This document shows, piece after piece, positions 44,696-54,200 of a DNA stretch of 64,000 nucleotides. Within the stretch, counting starts at the first letter, position 1. Every line of letters begins with the position of its first letter. The notes beneath the pieces are model-generated. The model worked only from the letters and a program-made list of their open reading frames with translations, searched no databases and was not told the DNA's origin. Origin of the DNA: Faecalicatena orotica (GTDB taxonomy: Bacteria > Bacillota > Clostridia > Lachnospirales > Lachnospiraceae); NCBI RefSeq assembly GCF_003149245.1, contig NZ_QGDL01000009.1:186001-250000 (forward strand). Direction: 5' to 3'. The position numbers and the translations under genes were made by a program.

Positions 44696-45370
44696 ATGAA
44701 TGATATAAGTACGGCATATGATAATCAGGCTCACAGAATAGGACGGATTTCTCTTGTTATTGCATTCGTCTGTACTCTGTTTTTCCCGGCGGCGATTGCA
44801 GTTTACTATAAAGTACCGCTTCCGTTTCATGCGATGGGGGCAAGCTTTACGGCAATTATGTTAATGATGATTCCGGCATCTATCGGGGACTTCTTCAGTA
44901 TCGCGCCGATTGTCAGCCCATCTGGTATGTACATGATGGCGCTTACAGGGAACTTTACTAATATGAAGATTCCGTCTACGATAGCAGCACTGGAATCTGC
45001 GGGGCTGGATCCGACAGAATATACGGAAGAATCCAATGTACTTTCAACTCTGGCTGTCGGCGCATCAACAATTACATGTGAACTGGTAATTTTCGCAGGT
45101 GTCCTGCTGCTCACACCGCTGTCGAAACCACTGGGTAATCCTGCCCTGGCACCGGCCTTCAACAATATCGTGCCTGCCTTATTCGGTGCACTCGGGGTTA
45201 CCCTGATTAAAAAGTCACCGAAGCTGGCAATTGCACCGATTATACTGGGATTCCTTATCATAAAATTCCAGCTGATCCCAAGTTCATTTATACTGCTGGC
45301 ACTGGTACTCCTTTCAGTTGTGGGGGGACGTGTTATCTACAAAATAGATGAAAAGAAAGCTGAAAAATAA
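44696..45370 (+). CDS. Partner membrane protein of the DUF5058-like protein (module B)
   Basis: 224 residues with about six helices: 18-38 (ISLVIAFVCTLFFPAAIAVY), 46-66, 80-95, 124-146, 153-175 and 180-205. Notable stretches are SIGDFFSIAPIVSPSGMYMM and GNPALAPAFNNIVPALFGAL. It is not a family I can name. It begins 31 bases after the DUF5058-like gene with AAAGGAG upstream, and the paralogous pair at 29845-30818 keeps the same order, which supports a two-subunit carrier for the substrate of the amidohydrolase. A terminator follows. Confidence 0.75.
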   Translation: MNDISTAYDNQAHRIGRISLVIAFVCTLFFPAAIAVYYKVPLPFHAMGASFTAIMLMMIPASIGDFFSIAPIVSPSGMYMMALTGNFTNMKIPSTIAALESAGLDPTEYTEESNVLSTLAVGASTITCELVIFAGVLLLTPLSKPLGNPALAPAFNNIVPALFGALGVTLIKKSPKLAIAPIILGFLIIKFQLIPSSFILLALVLLSVVGGRVIYKIDEKKAEK

Positions 45371-45378
45371 AATTACAG

Positions 45379-45430
45379 AATCAAAACGAACGGCCAGAAG
45401 GTAAAGTCTCCTGGCCGTTCATTTTGATTT
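45379..45430. terminator. Terminator of module B
   Basis: Long stem AATCAAAACGAACGGCCAG / CTGGCCGTTCATTTTGATT (one mismatch) around AAGGTAAAGTCTC; A- and T-rich outer parts. Confidence 0.85.
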
Positions 45431-45457
45431 CCGCCTGCTGATGTGCAGGCAAAACAA

Positions 45458-45486
45458 TTGCCTTTTTAAAAGTACTATGATAAAAT
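45458..45486 (+). promoter_or_regulatory. Putative promoter of the signalling operon
   Basis: TTGCCT (45458-45463), 17 bases, TAAAAT (45481-45486), 85 bases ahead of the REC-GGDEF-EAL gene. The -35 is only moderate. Confidence 0.45.
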
Positions 45487-45570
45487 CAAATGGTATATAT
45501 TAGCTTTTTCTGAACTGCACATTTATTCCAAATAATAATACATAAATCTCAAAGACAGAGGGGTGAAATC

Positions 45571-47289
45571 ATGTTTTCACGGAAAAAAAATTTAGTTGTG
45601 GAAGACAATCCGCTAAACAGGGGCTTATTATGTGAGATTCTTGCTTCCGATTACGATGTACTGGAGGCGGAAAACGGGCAGGAGGCCCTGGATGTTTTAA
45701 AGCAATATAAAGAGGGCATTTCTCTTATTCTGTTGGATATTGTTATGCCGGTCATGGACGGCTATACCTTTCTATCTATCATGAAAGCAGATCCGGCTTA
45801 TTCCTCAATACCTGTTATTGTAACAACACAAAATGACGGTGAATCGGATGAAGTTGCGGCATTGTCCCACGGGGCATCTGACTTTGTTGCCAAGCCTTAC
45901 CGGCCCCAGATAATCCTGCACCGTGTGGCAAGTATCATTAATCTGCGGGAGACTGCGGCTATGGTGAACCTGATACAGTATGACAGACTGACAGGGCTGT
46001 ACAGTAAGGAGTTTTTCTATCAGCAGATTAAGGACATACTGCTTCGGAATCCGGAGAAGCAGTATGATATTATCTGTTCAGATATTGAAAATTTTAAACT
46101 GATTAATGACGTTTTCGGAGTGCCGACAGGGGACCGGCTGCTGTGCGGCATCGCAGATATGTATAAGAGGCGCGTGGGCAGCAGGGGAATCTGCGGACGG
46201 ATGAATTCAGATCAGTTTGCATGCCTTCTGGAGCGGCGGGACGGGTTCACGGAGGAACTCTTCAGGACGGCGACGGAAGAAGTCAATGCATTTATGGATG
46301 TCAGGAACATCGTGATGAAATGGGGAATCTATTATATAGAAGACAGGACAATCTCTGTAGAGCAGATGTGCGACAGGGCGCTTCTTGCTGCCCGCAGTAT
46401 CAAGGGACAGTATGGCAAATACATCGCGGCTTATGATGATACGCTCCGCAACAGTATGCTCAAGGAACAGATGATTACAGACAGCATGGAATCGGCACTG
46501 GCACAGAACCAGTTCCAGATATATCTTCAGCCCAAGTACAGGATAGAGGATCAAAAGCTGGTTGGCGCAGAAGCGCTGGTCAGATGGATTCATCCGGAGT
46601 GGGGATTCCAGTCTCCGGCTGAGTTTATCCCCTTATTTGAGAAGAATGGATTTATTACAAAGATGGACCAGTATGTATGGGACAAGACCTGTGCTGTCAT
46701 AAAGGAATGGGAGGTGGAAGGGCTTCCCCCGATATCGGTATCTGTGAATGTATCCAGAGCGGATATCTACAATGCAGATCTGGCAGAAATTTTAATGAGG
46801 ACGGTTAAGAAGTATAACCTGTCCCCATCACATCTGCATCTGGAAATTACAGAGAGTGCGTATACGGAAAATCCGACACAGATTATTGACACGGTCAGAC
46901 AGCTGCGTGAACTTGGGTTTATTATAGAAATGGATGATTTCGGAAGCGGTTACTCTTCACTAAATATGCTGAATGAGATGCCTATTGATATCCTGAAGCT
47001 GGACATGAAATTCATCCAAAGCGAGACTGCCAAGCCGAACAGCCAGGGAATCCTGCAGTTTATTATTGCACTTGCGCGCTGGATGCATCTGAGTGTAGTG
47101 GCAGAAGGGGTGGAAACAAAAGAGCAGTTTAACCGTCTCAAGGAGATTGGCTGTGATTATGTTCAGGGTTACTATTTTGCAAAACCAATGCCATGTGCGG
47201 AGTTTAAAGAACTTCTCGGGAAGCAGGAGCATTCAGACACAGAGGAGTTTCCGGCAGAGATGGAATATAAAGGACAGGCGAGTGAATAG
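45571..47289 (+). CDS. Response regulator with degenerate GGDEF and intact EAL domain
   Basis: 572-residue cytoplasmic protein. A receiver domain (1-125) has phospho-acceptor D56 (LILLDIVMP) and K108 in AKPY. The GGDEF domain (about 133-295) has GRMNSDQF (209-216) where GGDEF should be, so it is not expected to make c-di-GMP. The EAL domain (about 300-550) keeps EALVRW (334-339), LHLEITES, DDFGSGYSS (455-463), KLDMKFI and AEGVETKEQ, the set found in active c-di-GMP phosphodiesterases. Expected role: c-di-GMP breakdown under control of the two kinases downstream. The ribosome site is GAGGGG. A 27-base gap separates it from the first kinase. Confidence 0.92.
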   Translation: MFSRKKNLVVEDNPLNRGLLCEILASDYDVLEAENGQEALDVLKQYKEGISLILLDIVMPVMDGYTFLSIMKADPAYSSIPVIVTTQNDGESDEVAALSHGASDFVAKPYRPQIILHRVASIINLRETAAMVNLIQYDRLTGLYSKEFFYQQIKDILLRNPEKQYDIICSDIENFKLINDVFGVPTGDRLLCGIADMYKRRVGSRGICGRMNSDQFACLLERRDGFTEELFRTATEEVNAFMDVRNIVMKWGIYYIEDRTISVEQMCDRALLAARSIKGQYGKYIAAYDDTLRNSMLKEQMITDSMESALAQNQFQIYLQPKYRIEDQKLVGAEALVRWIHPEWGFQSPAEFIPLFEKNGFITKMDQYVWDKTCAVIKEWEVEGLPPISVSVNVSRADIYNADLAEILMRTVKKYNLSPSHLHLEITESAYTENPTQIIDTVRQLRELGFIIEMDDFGSGYSSLNMLNEMPIDILKLDMKFIQSETAKPNSQGILQFIIALARWMHLSVVAEGVETKEQFNRLKEIGCDYVQGYYFAKPMPCAEFKELLGKQEHSDTEEFPAEMEYKGQASE

Positions 47290-47316
47290 ATACAGTCCGC
47301 AGAAAGAGGATTCAGA

Positions 47317-50300
47317 ATGATAAAACAAAGTGATGCACAGCAGACGATATACGCATTCTGCGAAGCATGGTTTCAGGAGAGGAGTCTGGAAAAAACAGTT
47401 TCTTTTCTGGCAGAAAATATGAAATTTACTGGTACTGGTTTTCACGAGTCCGCAGATGGGATCGGGGAGATGCAGGAATATCTGAAACGAGATATCTGTG
47501 AAATCCCGGAGCCATTCCAGATGGAACTGAATGTTCTGTATGAACAGCCCCTGACCGAGGAGATCCACACTCTTGCAGCAGAGTTAGTGTTAAAAAATTC
47601 ATTATACAAATGGCATCTTCGGCCTTTCTTTATCTTAAAGAAGTGTGGACAAAAGTGGTTTATACTTAACATGCAGATAGCGGAACCGAGCAGCAGTCAG
47701 AGGGGAGATGAACATTATCCGCAGACACTGGTCATGGAAAATGTTATGAAACAGCGTCAGGAGCTGCTTGATGCTTCTTTGGCAGGCGGTATGATGGGCG
47801 GATATATAGAACCAGAATTTCCTTTTTATTTTATTAACCGGCGTATGCTGGACTATCTGGGGTATGAGAACGAGGAAGAATTTGTCACGGACATAGATGG
47901 TATGATCAGTAACTGCATGCACCCGGAGGATAGAAACAGGGTGGATGAAGAAGTCGGGGACCAGATCAGACTAAAAGGTGAATACAGCGTAGAATACCGG
48001 ATGAAACGAAAAGACGGTACTTATATCTGGGTACATGATAACGGACTTCGCACAGCAGATGAGAATGGCAGACAGGCAATTACGTCTGTGTGTATAGATA
48101 TTACTGCACAAAAGAGAGCACAGAATGAAGTACTGCACATTTATAATAACATACCGGGAGCGGTCTTCAGGTGCCGTTTTGATGAAGATTTTTCTGTAAT
48201 TGATGCAAATGACGGATTGTTTGATTTTCTGGGCTATACAAGAGAAGAGTTTGCGGCTATGGGAAACAGGATGTCCGCTGTTATATATCCGGATGATCTG
48301 GAGATCATGGCGGATAAGCTCAGGTCCCAGCTTGAACATGGAAACACAATCCAGAATGAGAACAGGCTGGTCTGTAAAGACGGCTCTGTAAGGTGGATAT
48401 CAATCAAGGCACAGCTTCTGGATGAAGAGGACGGGGATGAATATTTTTACTGTGTTTTTGTTGATGTGACGGACACAAAGCAGCTTCAGGACCGGATTAG
48501 GGAAGTGTATGAAAAGGAACTTCATTATTTTGCGGCATTATCCTCGGCAGGTGACAGTATCCAGGGGCGCATCAATGTGACAAAAGACCGGGTGGAAAGT
48601 TATCTCAGTAACTCTGATGCGGCAGTTACAACTGTAGGTGCAACCTATCGGGAAACGTTTGACCGCTTTGCGGCATCAGCCGTGGAAGAAACTGAAGCGT
48701 ATACAATTCTGACCGAGATGGACAGGGATAAAGTGATATCAGACTATGCCGAGGGGAAAGTAGACTATCATTTCGAGTTTTTAAGAAAACGGAATGACGG
48801 AAGTGTGTTCTCGAGCAGTACGAATATGCGTTCATACCAGAATCCTGAGACAGGTGACCTTATTATTTTCTTCTATACATTTGATATTACCGAACAGAAA
48901 CTGCAGGAACAGCTGTTGAATAAGATTACAAAACTGGATTATGATATTATCGCAGAAGTTGATATATTCCACGGTACACACAGGCTGATTTCTTTTGATG
49001 AAAAGGAGAATACAATTCCCCTCACGGGAAATTTCCAGGATGAAATTAGAAAAATTGCCGATGCTTATATGCCTGAGAGTGCGAAAGACGAAGCTCTTAA
49101 GAAACTCTCTTTTGAGTATATGAGGGAACAGCTTGCAGAGAAGGAATGCTACTCTTTTATCAGCGAGGTAAAAGACAGGCACGGCCGACTCCGCGTAAAA
49201 CGTTTTCAGATATTTTATATTGACAGGGAACTTGGAAAGGTCTGCCTTGCCCAGACGGATGTCACGGATGTTGTACATAAAGAGCAGAAACAGAAAGATG
49301 AACTTGCGGCTGCGCTGGTTGCAGCAGAACAGGCCAATGCAGCTAAATCCGATTTCCTTTCCAGAATGAGCCATGAGATCAGGACGCCTATGAATGCGAT
49401 TATCGGTATGAGTACAATTGCGGTCCAGTCTCTCGGGGATGATGAACAGGTGGCTGACTGTATTTCCAAGATCGGGATCTCTTCCCGTTTCCTGCTGTCA
49501 CTGATTAATGATATTCTGGATATGAGCAGGATTGAAAGCGGAAAGATGCTGTTAAAGAATGAAAAGATACCGACAGAGGATTTTTTAAACGGAATTAATT
49601 CAATCTGTTATGCACAGGCCTCCAGCAAAGGCGTAGAATACGAATGTATTGTCGATCCGGTGCTGGATGATTATTATATCGGGGATGCCATGAAGCTCCA
49701 GCAGGTGCTGATTAATATTCTGAGCAACGCGATCAAATTCACTGATGAAGGTGGAAAAGTTACCTTTTCAGCAGCTCAGCGGAGAAGGGCAAAGAATGAT
49801 GCTGTACTCAGGTTTATTGTAAATGACACAGGCGTCGGCATGAGTGAAGATTTTCTGCCGCATATTTTTGAGCCGTTTTCACAGGAATCGACGGGGACGA
49901 CAGCTTTGTATGGCGGCACAGGGCTAGGGCTGGCAATTTCAAAGAACATCGTTGATATGATGGACGGAAGGATTACGGTCAGATCCATCAAAGGAATTGG
50001 AACAGAATTCACTGTAGATGTAAAGCTCGGGATTACTGAGGAAGAAAAACAGAGGCATAACCAGAAGAAACCACAGTTTAATTTTTCCCATTTAAAGACA
50101 CTGGTCGTGGATGATGATGTAGCAGTCTGCGAAAGCGCTGTTGTAACACTGGAAGAGATGGGGATCAAAGCCGAGTGGGTGGACAGCGGACGTAAGGCAA
50201 TAGAAAAAGTGCTCATGCTTCATAAAGAAGACCGGTATTTTGATATGATACTGATCGACTGGAAGATGCCGGAAATGGATGGTATTGAGACGGCAAGGCG

Positions 50301-50901
50301 GATTCGGGGTATCGTGGGACCGGACGTGACGATCATTATCATGACGGCCTATGACTGGATATCTATTGAGCATGAGGCAAAGATGGCGGGCGTGAATCTG
50401 CTTATGAGCAAGCCGATGTTTAAATCCTCGCTCGTATCTGCGTTTACAAGGGCGCTTGGGAAGAAAGAAGAACTCAAACGGCAGGCAGTAGAGGTTGATT
50501 ATGATTTTACAGGCAGACGTGTCCTGCTTGTGGAAGACAACATGATCAATACAGAGGTGGCAGTTATGCTGCTGGAAGGAAAAAATTTCAAGGTAGAAAC
50601 TGCGGAAAACGGTCTGCGGGCGATGGAATTATTCAGTAAATCAGAAGAGGGCTACTACGACGTTATTCTAATGGACATCCGGATGCCCATTATGGACGGA
50701 CTGACGGCTGCGGCGAATATCAGGCATCTGAGTAACCGGGATGCGGAAACGATACCGATCATAGCCATGACGGCCAATGCATTTGATGATGATATTGAGA
50801 AGAGTAAGGCAGCTGGTATGAACGCCCATCTTGCCAAACCGATTGAGCCAAACCGGCTTTACCAGATTTTATATGATTTTATATGCGGAAAGGAGGTCTG
50901 A
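47317..50901 (+). CDS. Soluble hybrid histidine kinase with NTF2-like, PAS and two receiver domains
   Basis: 1194 residues and no membrane segment. In order: an NTF2/SnoaL-like domain (about 1-125), PAS/PAC (about 150-270; YRMKRKDGTYIWVHDNG), PAS/PAC (about 275-390), two further PAS-like regions (about 405-530, 540-655), HisKA with H686 in SHEIRTPMNA, HATPase with NDTGVGMS and GGTGLGLAIS, receiver 1 (about 927-1045, D981) and receiver 2 (about 1068-1190, D1120). It senses an unknown cytosolic cue and needs an HPt partner to pass phosphate on; the HPt gene begins four bases after its stop. Confidence 0.92.
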   Translation: MIKQSDAQQTIYAFCEAWFQERSLEKTVSFLAENMKFTGTGFHESADGIGEMQEYLKRDICEIPEPFQMELNVLYEQPLTEEIHTLAAELVLKNSLYKWHLRPFFILKKCGQKWFILNMQIAEPSSSQRGDEHYPQTLVMENVMKQRQELLDASLAGGMMGGYIEPEFPFYFINRRMLDYLGYENEEEFVTDIDGMISNCMHPEDRNRVDEEVGDQIRLKGEYSVEYRMKRKDGTYIWVHDNGLRTADENGRQAITSVCIDITAQKRAQNEVLHIYNNIPGAVFRCRFDEDFSVIDANDGLFDFLGYTREEFAAMGNRMSAVIYPDDLEIMADKLRSQLEHGNTIQNENRLVCKDGSVRWISIKAQLLDEEDGDEYFYCVFVDVTDTKQLQDRIREVYEKELHYFAALSSAGDSIQGRINVTKDRVESYLSNSDAAVTTVGATYRETFDRFAASAVEETEAYTILTEMDRDKVISDYAEGKVDYHFEFLRKRNDGSVFSSSTNMRSYQNPETGDLIIFFYTFDITEQKLQEQLLNKITKLDYDIIAEVDIFHGTHRLISFDEKENTIPLTGNFQDEIRKIADAYMPESAKDEALKKLSFEYMREQLAEKECYSFISEVKDRHGRLRVKRFQIFYIDRELGKVCLAQTDVTDVVHKEQKQKDELAAALVAAEQANAAKSDFLSRMSHEIRTPMNAIIGMSTIAVQSLGDDEQVADCISKIGISSRFLLSLINDILDMSRIESGKMLLKNEKIPTEDFLNGINSICYAQASSKGVEYECIVDPVLDDYYIGDAMKLQQVLINILSNAIKFTDEGGKVTFSAAQRRRAKNDAVLRFIVNDTGVGMSEDFLPHIFEPFSQESTGTTALYGGTGLGLAISKNIVDMMDGRITVRSIKGIGTEFTVDVKLGITEEEKQRHNQKKPQFNFSHLKTLVVDDDVAVCESAVVTLEEMGIKAEWVDSGRKAIEKVLMLHKEDRYFDMILIDWKMPEMDGIETARRIRGIVGPDVTIIIMTAYDWISIEHEAKMAGVNLLMSKPMFKSSLVSAFTRALGKKEELKRQAVEVDYDFTGRRVLLVEDNMINTEVAVMLLEGKNFKVETAENGLRAMELFSKSEEGYYDVILMDIRMPIMDGLTAAANIRHLSNRDAETIPIIAMTANAFDDDIEKSKAAGMNAHLAKPIEPNRLYQILYDFICGKEV

Positions 50902-50904
50902 GAA

Positions 50905-51270
50905 ATGTCAGGATTTCGGGAAATATTTGAGGAATACGGCGGAGATTACCAGACAACTATGGCCAGATTTATGTTTAAAGAAGATATGTATCTCCGGTTT
51001 TTAGACATGCTTTTCCAAGACGAGAATTTGCAGAAGCTGGGAGAGGCACTCGAGGCAGAAGACTTGCAGGCTGCTTTTGAGGCCGCACACACCATGAAGG
51101 GTGTTGTAGGCAACATGGGGCTGGAACCGCTGTTCTTAGCTGTATGCAGGATCGTGGAGCCTTTGCGCTTGAAAGAGGCGCGAACGGACTACAAGGAGAT
51201 GTATCAGGAGATTCAGAAGGAGTTTGTAAGGGTGGATGGTTTGAAGGAGAGACTGAAAAAGGGGGAATAG
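50905..51270 (+). CDS. HPt-domain phosphotransfer protein
   Basis: 121-residue helical protein with the phospho-accepting H62 in AAHTMKGVVGNMG. It should shuttle phosphate between the receivers of the two flanking hybrid kinases and the REC-GGDEF-EAL protein. AAAGGAGG lies before the ATG, inside the end of the upstream kinase gene. Confidence 0.9.
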   Translation: MSGFREIFEEYGGDYQTTMARFMFKEDMYLRFLDMLFQDENLQKLGEALEAEDLQAAFEAAHTMKGVVGNMGLEPLFLAVCRIVEPLRLKEARTDYKEMYQEIQKEFVRVDGLKERLKKGE

Positions 51271-51272
51271 GT

Positions 51273-54200
51273 GTGATACAGAGAGAATCTCTCTTTCCGG
51301 GAGAGATGGAAGATATCATCAACGCAATCCCCGGTGGTGTTGCCATCTATAAAGTTTCAGATATTTTTGAAACCGTGTATTTCTCAGACGGAGTGCCGGA
51401 ACTGAGCGGATATACGGTCGCGGAATATCATGAACTGGTCAAGGGTGATGCCGCGGATATGACCTATTGGGAAGATACGGATATGGTAGTATCGAAGGCG
51501 AGGGAAGTTATAAGAACACATGCCGTTGCTGAATTTGAATTTCGTAAGCAGCACAGGGACGGCCATATTGTCTGGGTGCGTGTTCAGGTGAAGTGGATCG
51601 GGGAGGAAGATGGCTGCCCGCTTCTTCATTGTGTATTTCATAATATCTCGGATTTCAAAGAAGCGCAGCTGGAGATGGAACACCTGATCAATTCTATTCC
51701 GGGCGGAATCGCCAGCTACAGGGTGGAAAATGAGCGGTTTATCCCTGTCTTTTTTTCAGATGGGGTGATGGCACTTTCTGGCCATACGAGAGAAGAGTAT
51801 AATGAAATGACCAGAGATAATGCTCTTGACGTCATTTATGAGCCGGACAGAGAACGTGTTTTAAATGCTGCAAAGGCGGCACTTGTAAGCGGTGAGGTAC
51901 TGGATGTTTCCTACCGTATGTACCACAGGAATGGGAGTCTGGTCTGGATACATCTAAATGGGCGCCGGATGGGGCCACTGTCTGAATCCAGCAGATTCTA
52001 TGCAGTGTTTACAGGAATGTCATCTGAAACCCGCCTTTTTCAGAGTATCGTAAATGATACATCAGGCAGTATTTATATTATTGGCAAGAAAAATTATGAC
52101 CTTCTTTATGTCAATATACGCGAAGAAGGTCCGGGTAAGGGACAGAATTATATAGGCCAGAAGTGTTACAAGGCCCTGTATGGAAAAGACAGCCCGTGTG
52201 AATTCTGTACTCTTAAGACACATGGGGCGGATGGTAAAGAACATGAAATGAAAGTGACAGGAACGGAACGTTCTTACAGTACCCGCTTCCGTGAGACGGA
52301 CTGGAATGGAATCCCGGCTTATCTGAAGTATGTTAAAGATATTACAGAAGAAGTGAAAAATAGAAAAGAGAGAGAACGTCTCGAACAATATTTCCAGACA
52401 GTTGTAAAGAACCTCCCTGGAGGTATATCTGTTATGCGCTGCAAAAAGGATGGCGGTCTGGTTACGGAGTTTTTGTCAGACGGCTTTATCGATATGACAG
52501 AAATGAGTTCAGAAGATGCATGGGAATTGTACAAGTATGATGCCCTTGCGGGGGTTCATCCGGATGATTTGGAGATGCTGGAAAGGACAATTGATGGTTA
52601 TATAACCGGCGGGGACGGAAAATGTGAAGCGGTTTACCGTTTGAGAAAAGGAAGTTCAGATTATGTCTGGGTAAAAAGTACGTTTTCCCTGATTCGGAAT
52701 GAGGGCGGTGAAAGCAGATTTTATGCAGTTTACCATGATATGACAAAGGAGCTCATAGAACAGGAGAAAATCCGTGCCCAATACAGGGAACAGATCCTGC
52801 AGCATTACCGCACCCCGGACCCGGATGCGCTTGTCATCGGCCACTGTAATATCACTCAGAATCTCATACTGGAGATTATTGACAGTACAGATTCCGATCT
52901 GCTTAAGAACTTTGGTGTTAACAGAACGTCGTTTTTCACAGGGGTTTCAACCCTTGTTGTTGATGAGCGGGAGAGGCAGCAGTTTTTAGACATGTATTTA
53001 AATGAACCGGCTCTTGAGGCATATGGGAAAGGTGATACAGAATTGATCCTTAAGTGTTTTATCCGGCTGCCTAAAGAAGAGACAGGCCGCTATGCCCAGT
53101 TCAAGGTTAACCTTCTGGAGACACCTGATACCGGAGATATAACAGGAATTCTGACAGTTACGGATATTACGGAGCAGACAATATCTGACAGGATTCTTCA
53201 CAAGCTTTCAGTAACGAGCTATGACTTTGTGATAGACCTGAACTTAATTACGGATACATATACGGTGCTGGCCCGCAACGATAATGTGGATTGTATGCCG
53301 GAACATCTTGGAAGCCACAGGAAACGGCTTGAGTATATGTATCGGGAGGTAGTAGTGCCGAAGAACAGGGAAGTATATAAAAAGGGACTGGAACCAGAGG
53401 AGATGTGCCCCCGTCTGGAAAAAGAAGGCTCTTATACGTTTGTATTTTCCGTAATAAATGAGTCCGGTGATATCCGGACAAAGAATATCACGGTATCCGC
53501 AGTAGACCTGCGGATCGGCAGAATCTGTCTGGTTCGTACGGATGTGACGGATTCCGTGCGTGAGCAGCAGGGGATGCTGAATATGCTGGCTTATACATTT
53601 GAACTGGCGGGATTTATTGATGTCATCAGCAAATGTCTAACGCTATATACCAGGCAGACTGTCCTCGAGAACCTGCCCCCATATGTGATAGAGCATTATG
53701 ATGACGCTATTGCTGATTTTGCTGCCAACTACGGAACAGAAGAGAATCAGAAAGAGGCACAGGAAGAATTCAGGCTGAGTTCCATGATTGAGGGATTAGA
53801 AGAGAAACCTTCAGGATATGATTTTGTGTTTCCTTATCAGTCAGAAGGGGAACTCAGGTATAAGCAGATCAATGTCCTGTGGGGAGATGAAAACCACAGC
53901 ACAGTATGTGTGGTTCGGGCCGATGTGACTGACATGCTGACATCGGAACGAGAATCTAAAGAGGCGCTTAAGAAAGCACTTGCCCTTGCAGAAGAGGCGA
54001 ATCACGCAAAGAGCGAATTCTTATCGGCCATGAGCCATGATATACGAACACCGATGAATGCAATTATGGGAATGACGGCTCTTGCAACTGCACATATAGA
54101 TGACAGCAGCCGGGTGGCGGACTGCCTGAAGAAGATATCAACTTCATCCAAGCACTTGCTGAGTCTGATCAATGATGTTCTGGATATGAGCAAGATCGAA

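Noticed and set aside
48832-49374. 180-codon minus-strand open frame
   Set aside because: Antisense to the histidine kinase core; no domain, no ribosome site.
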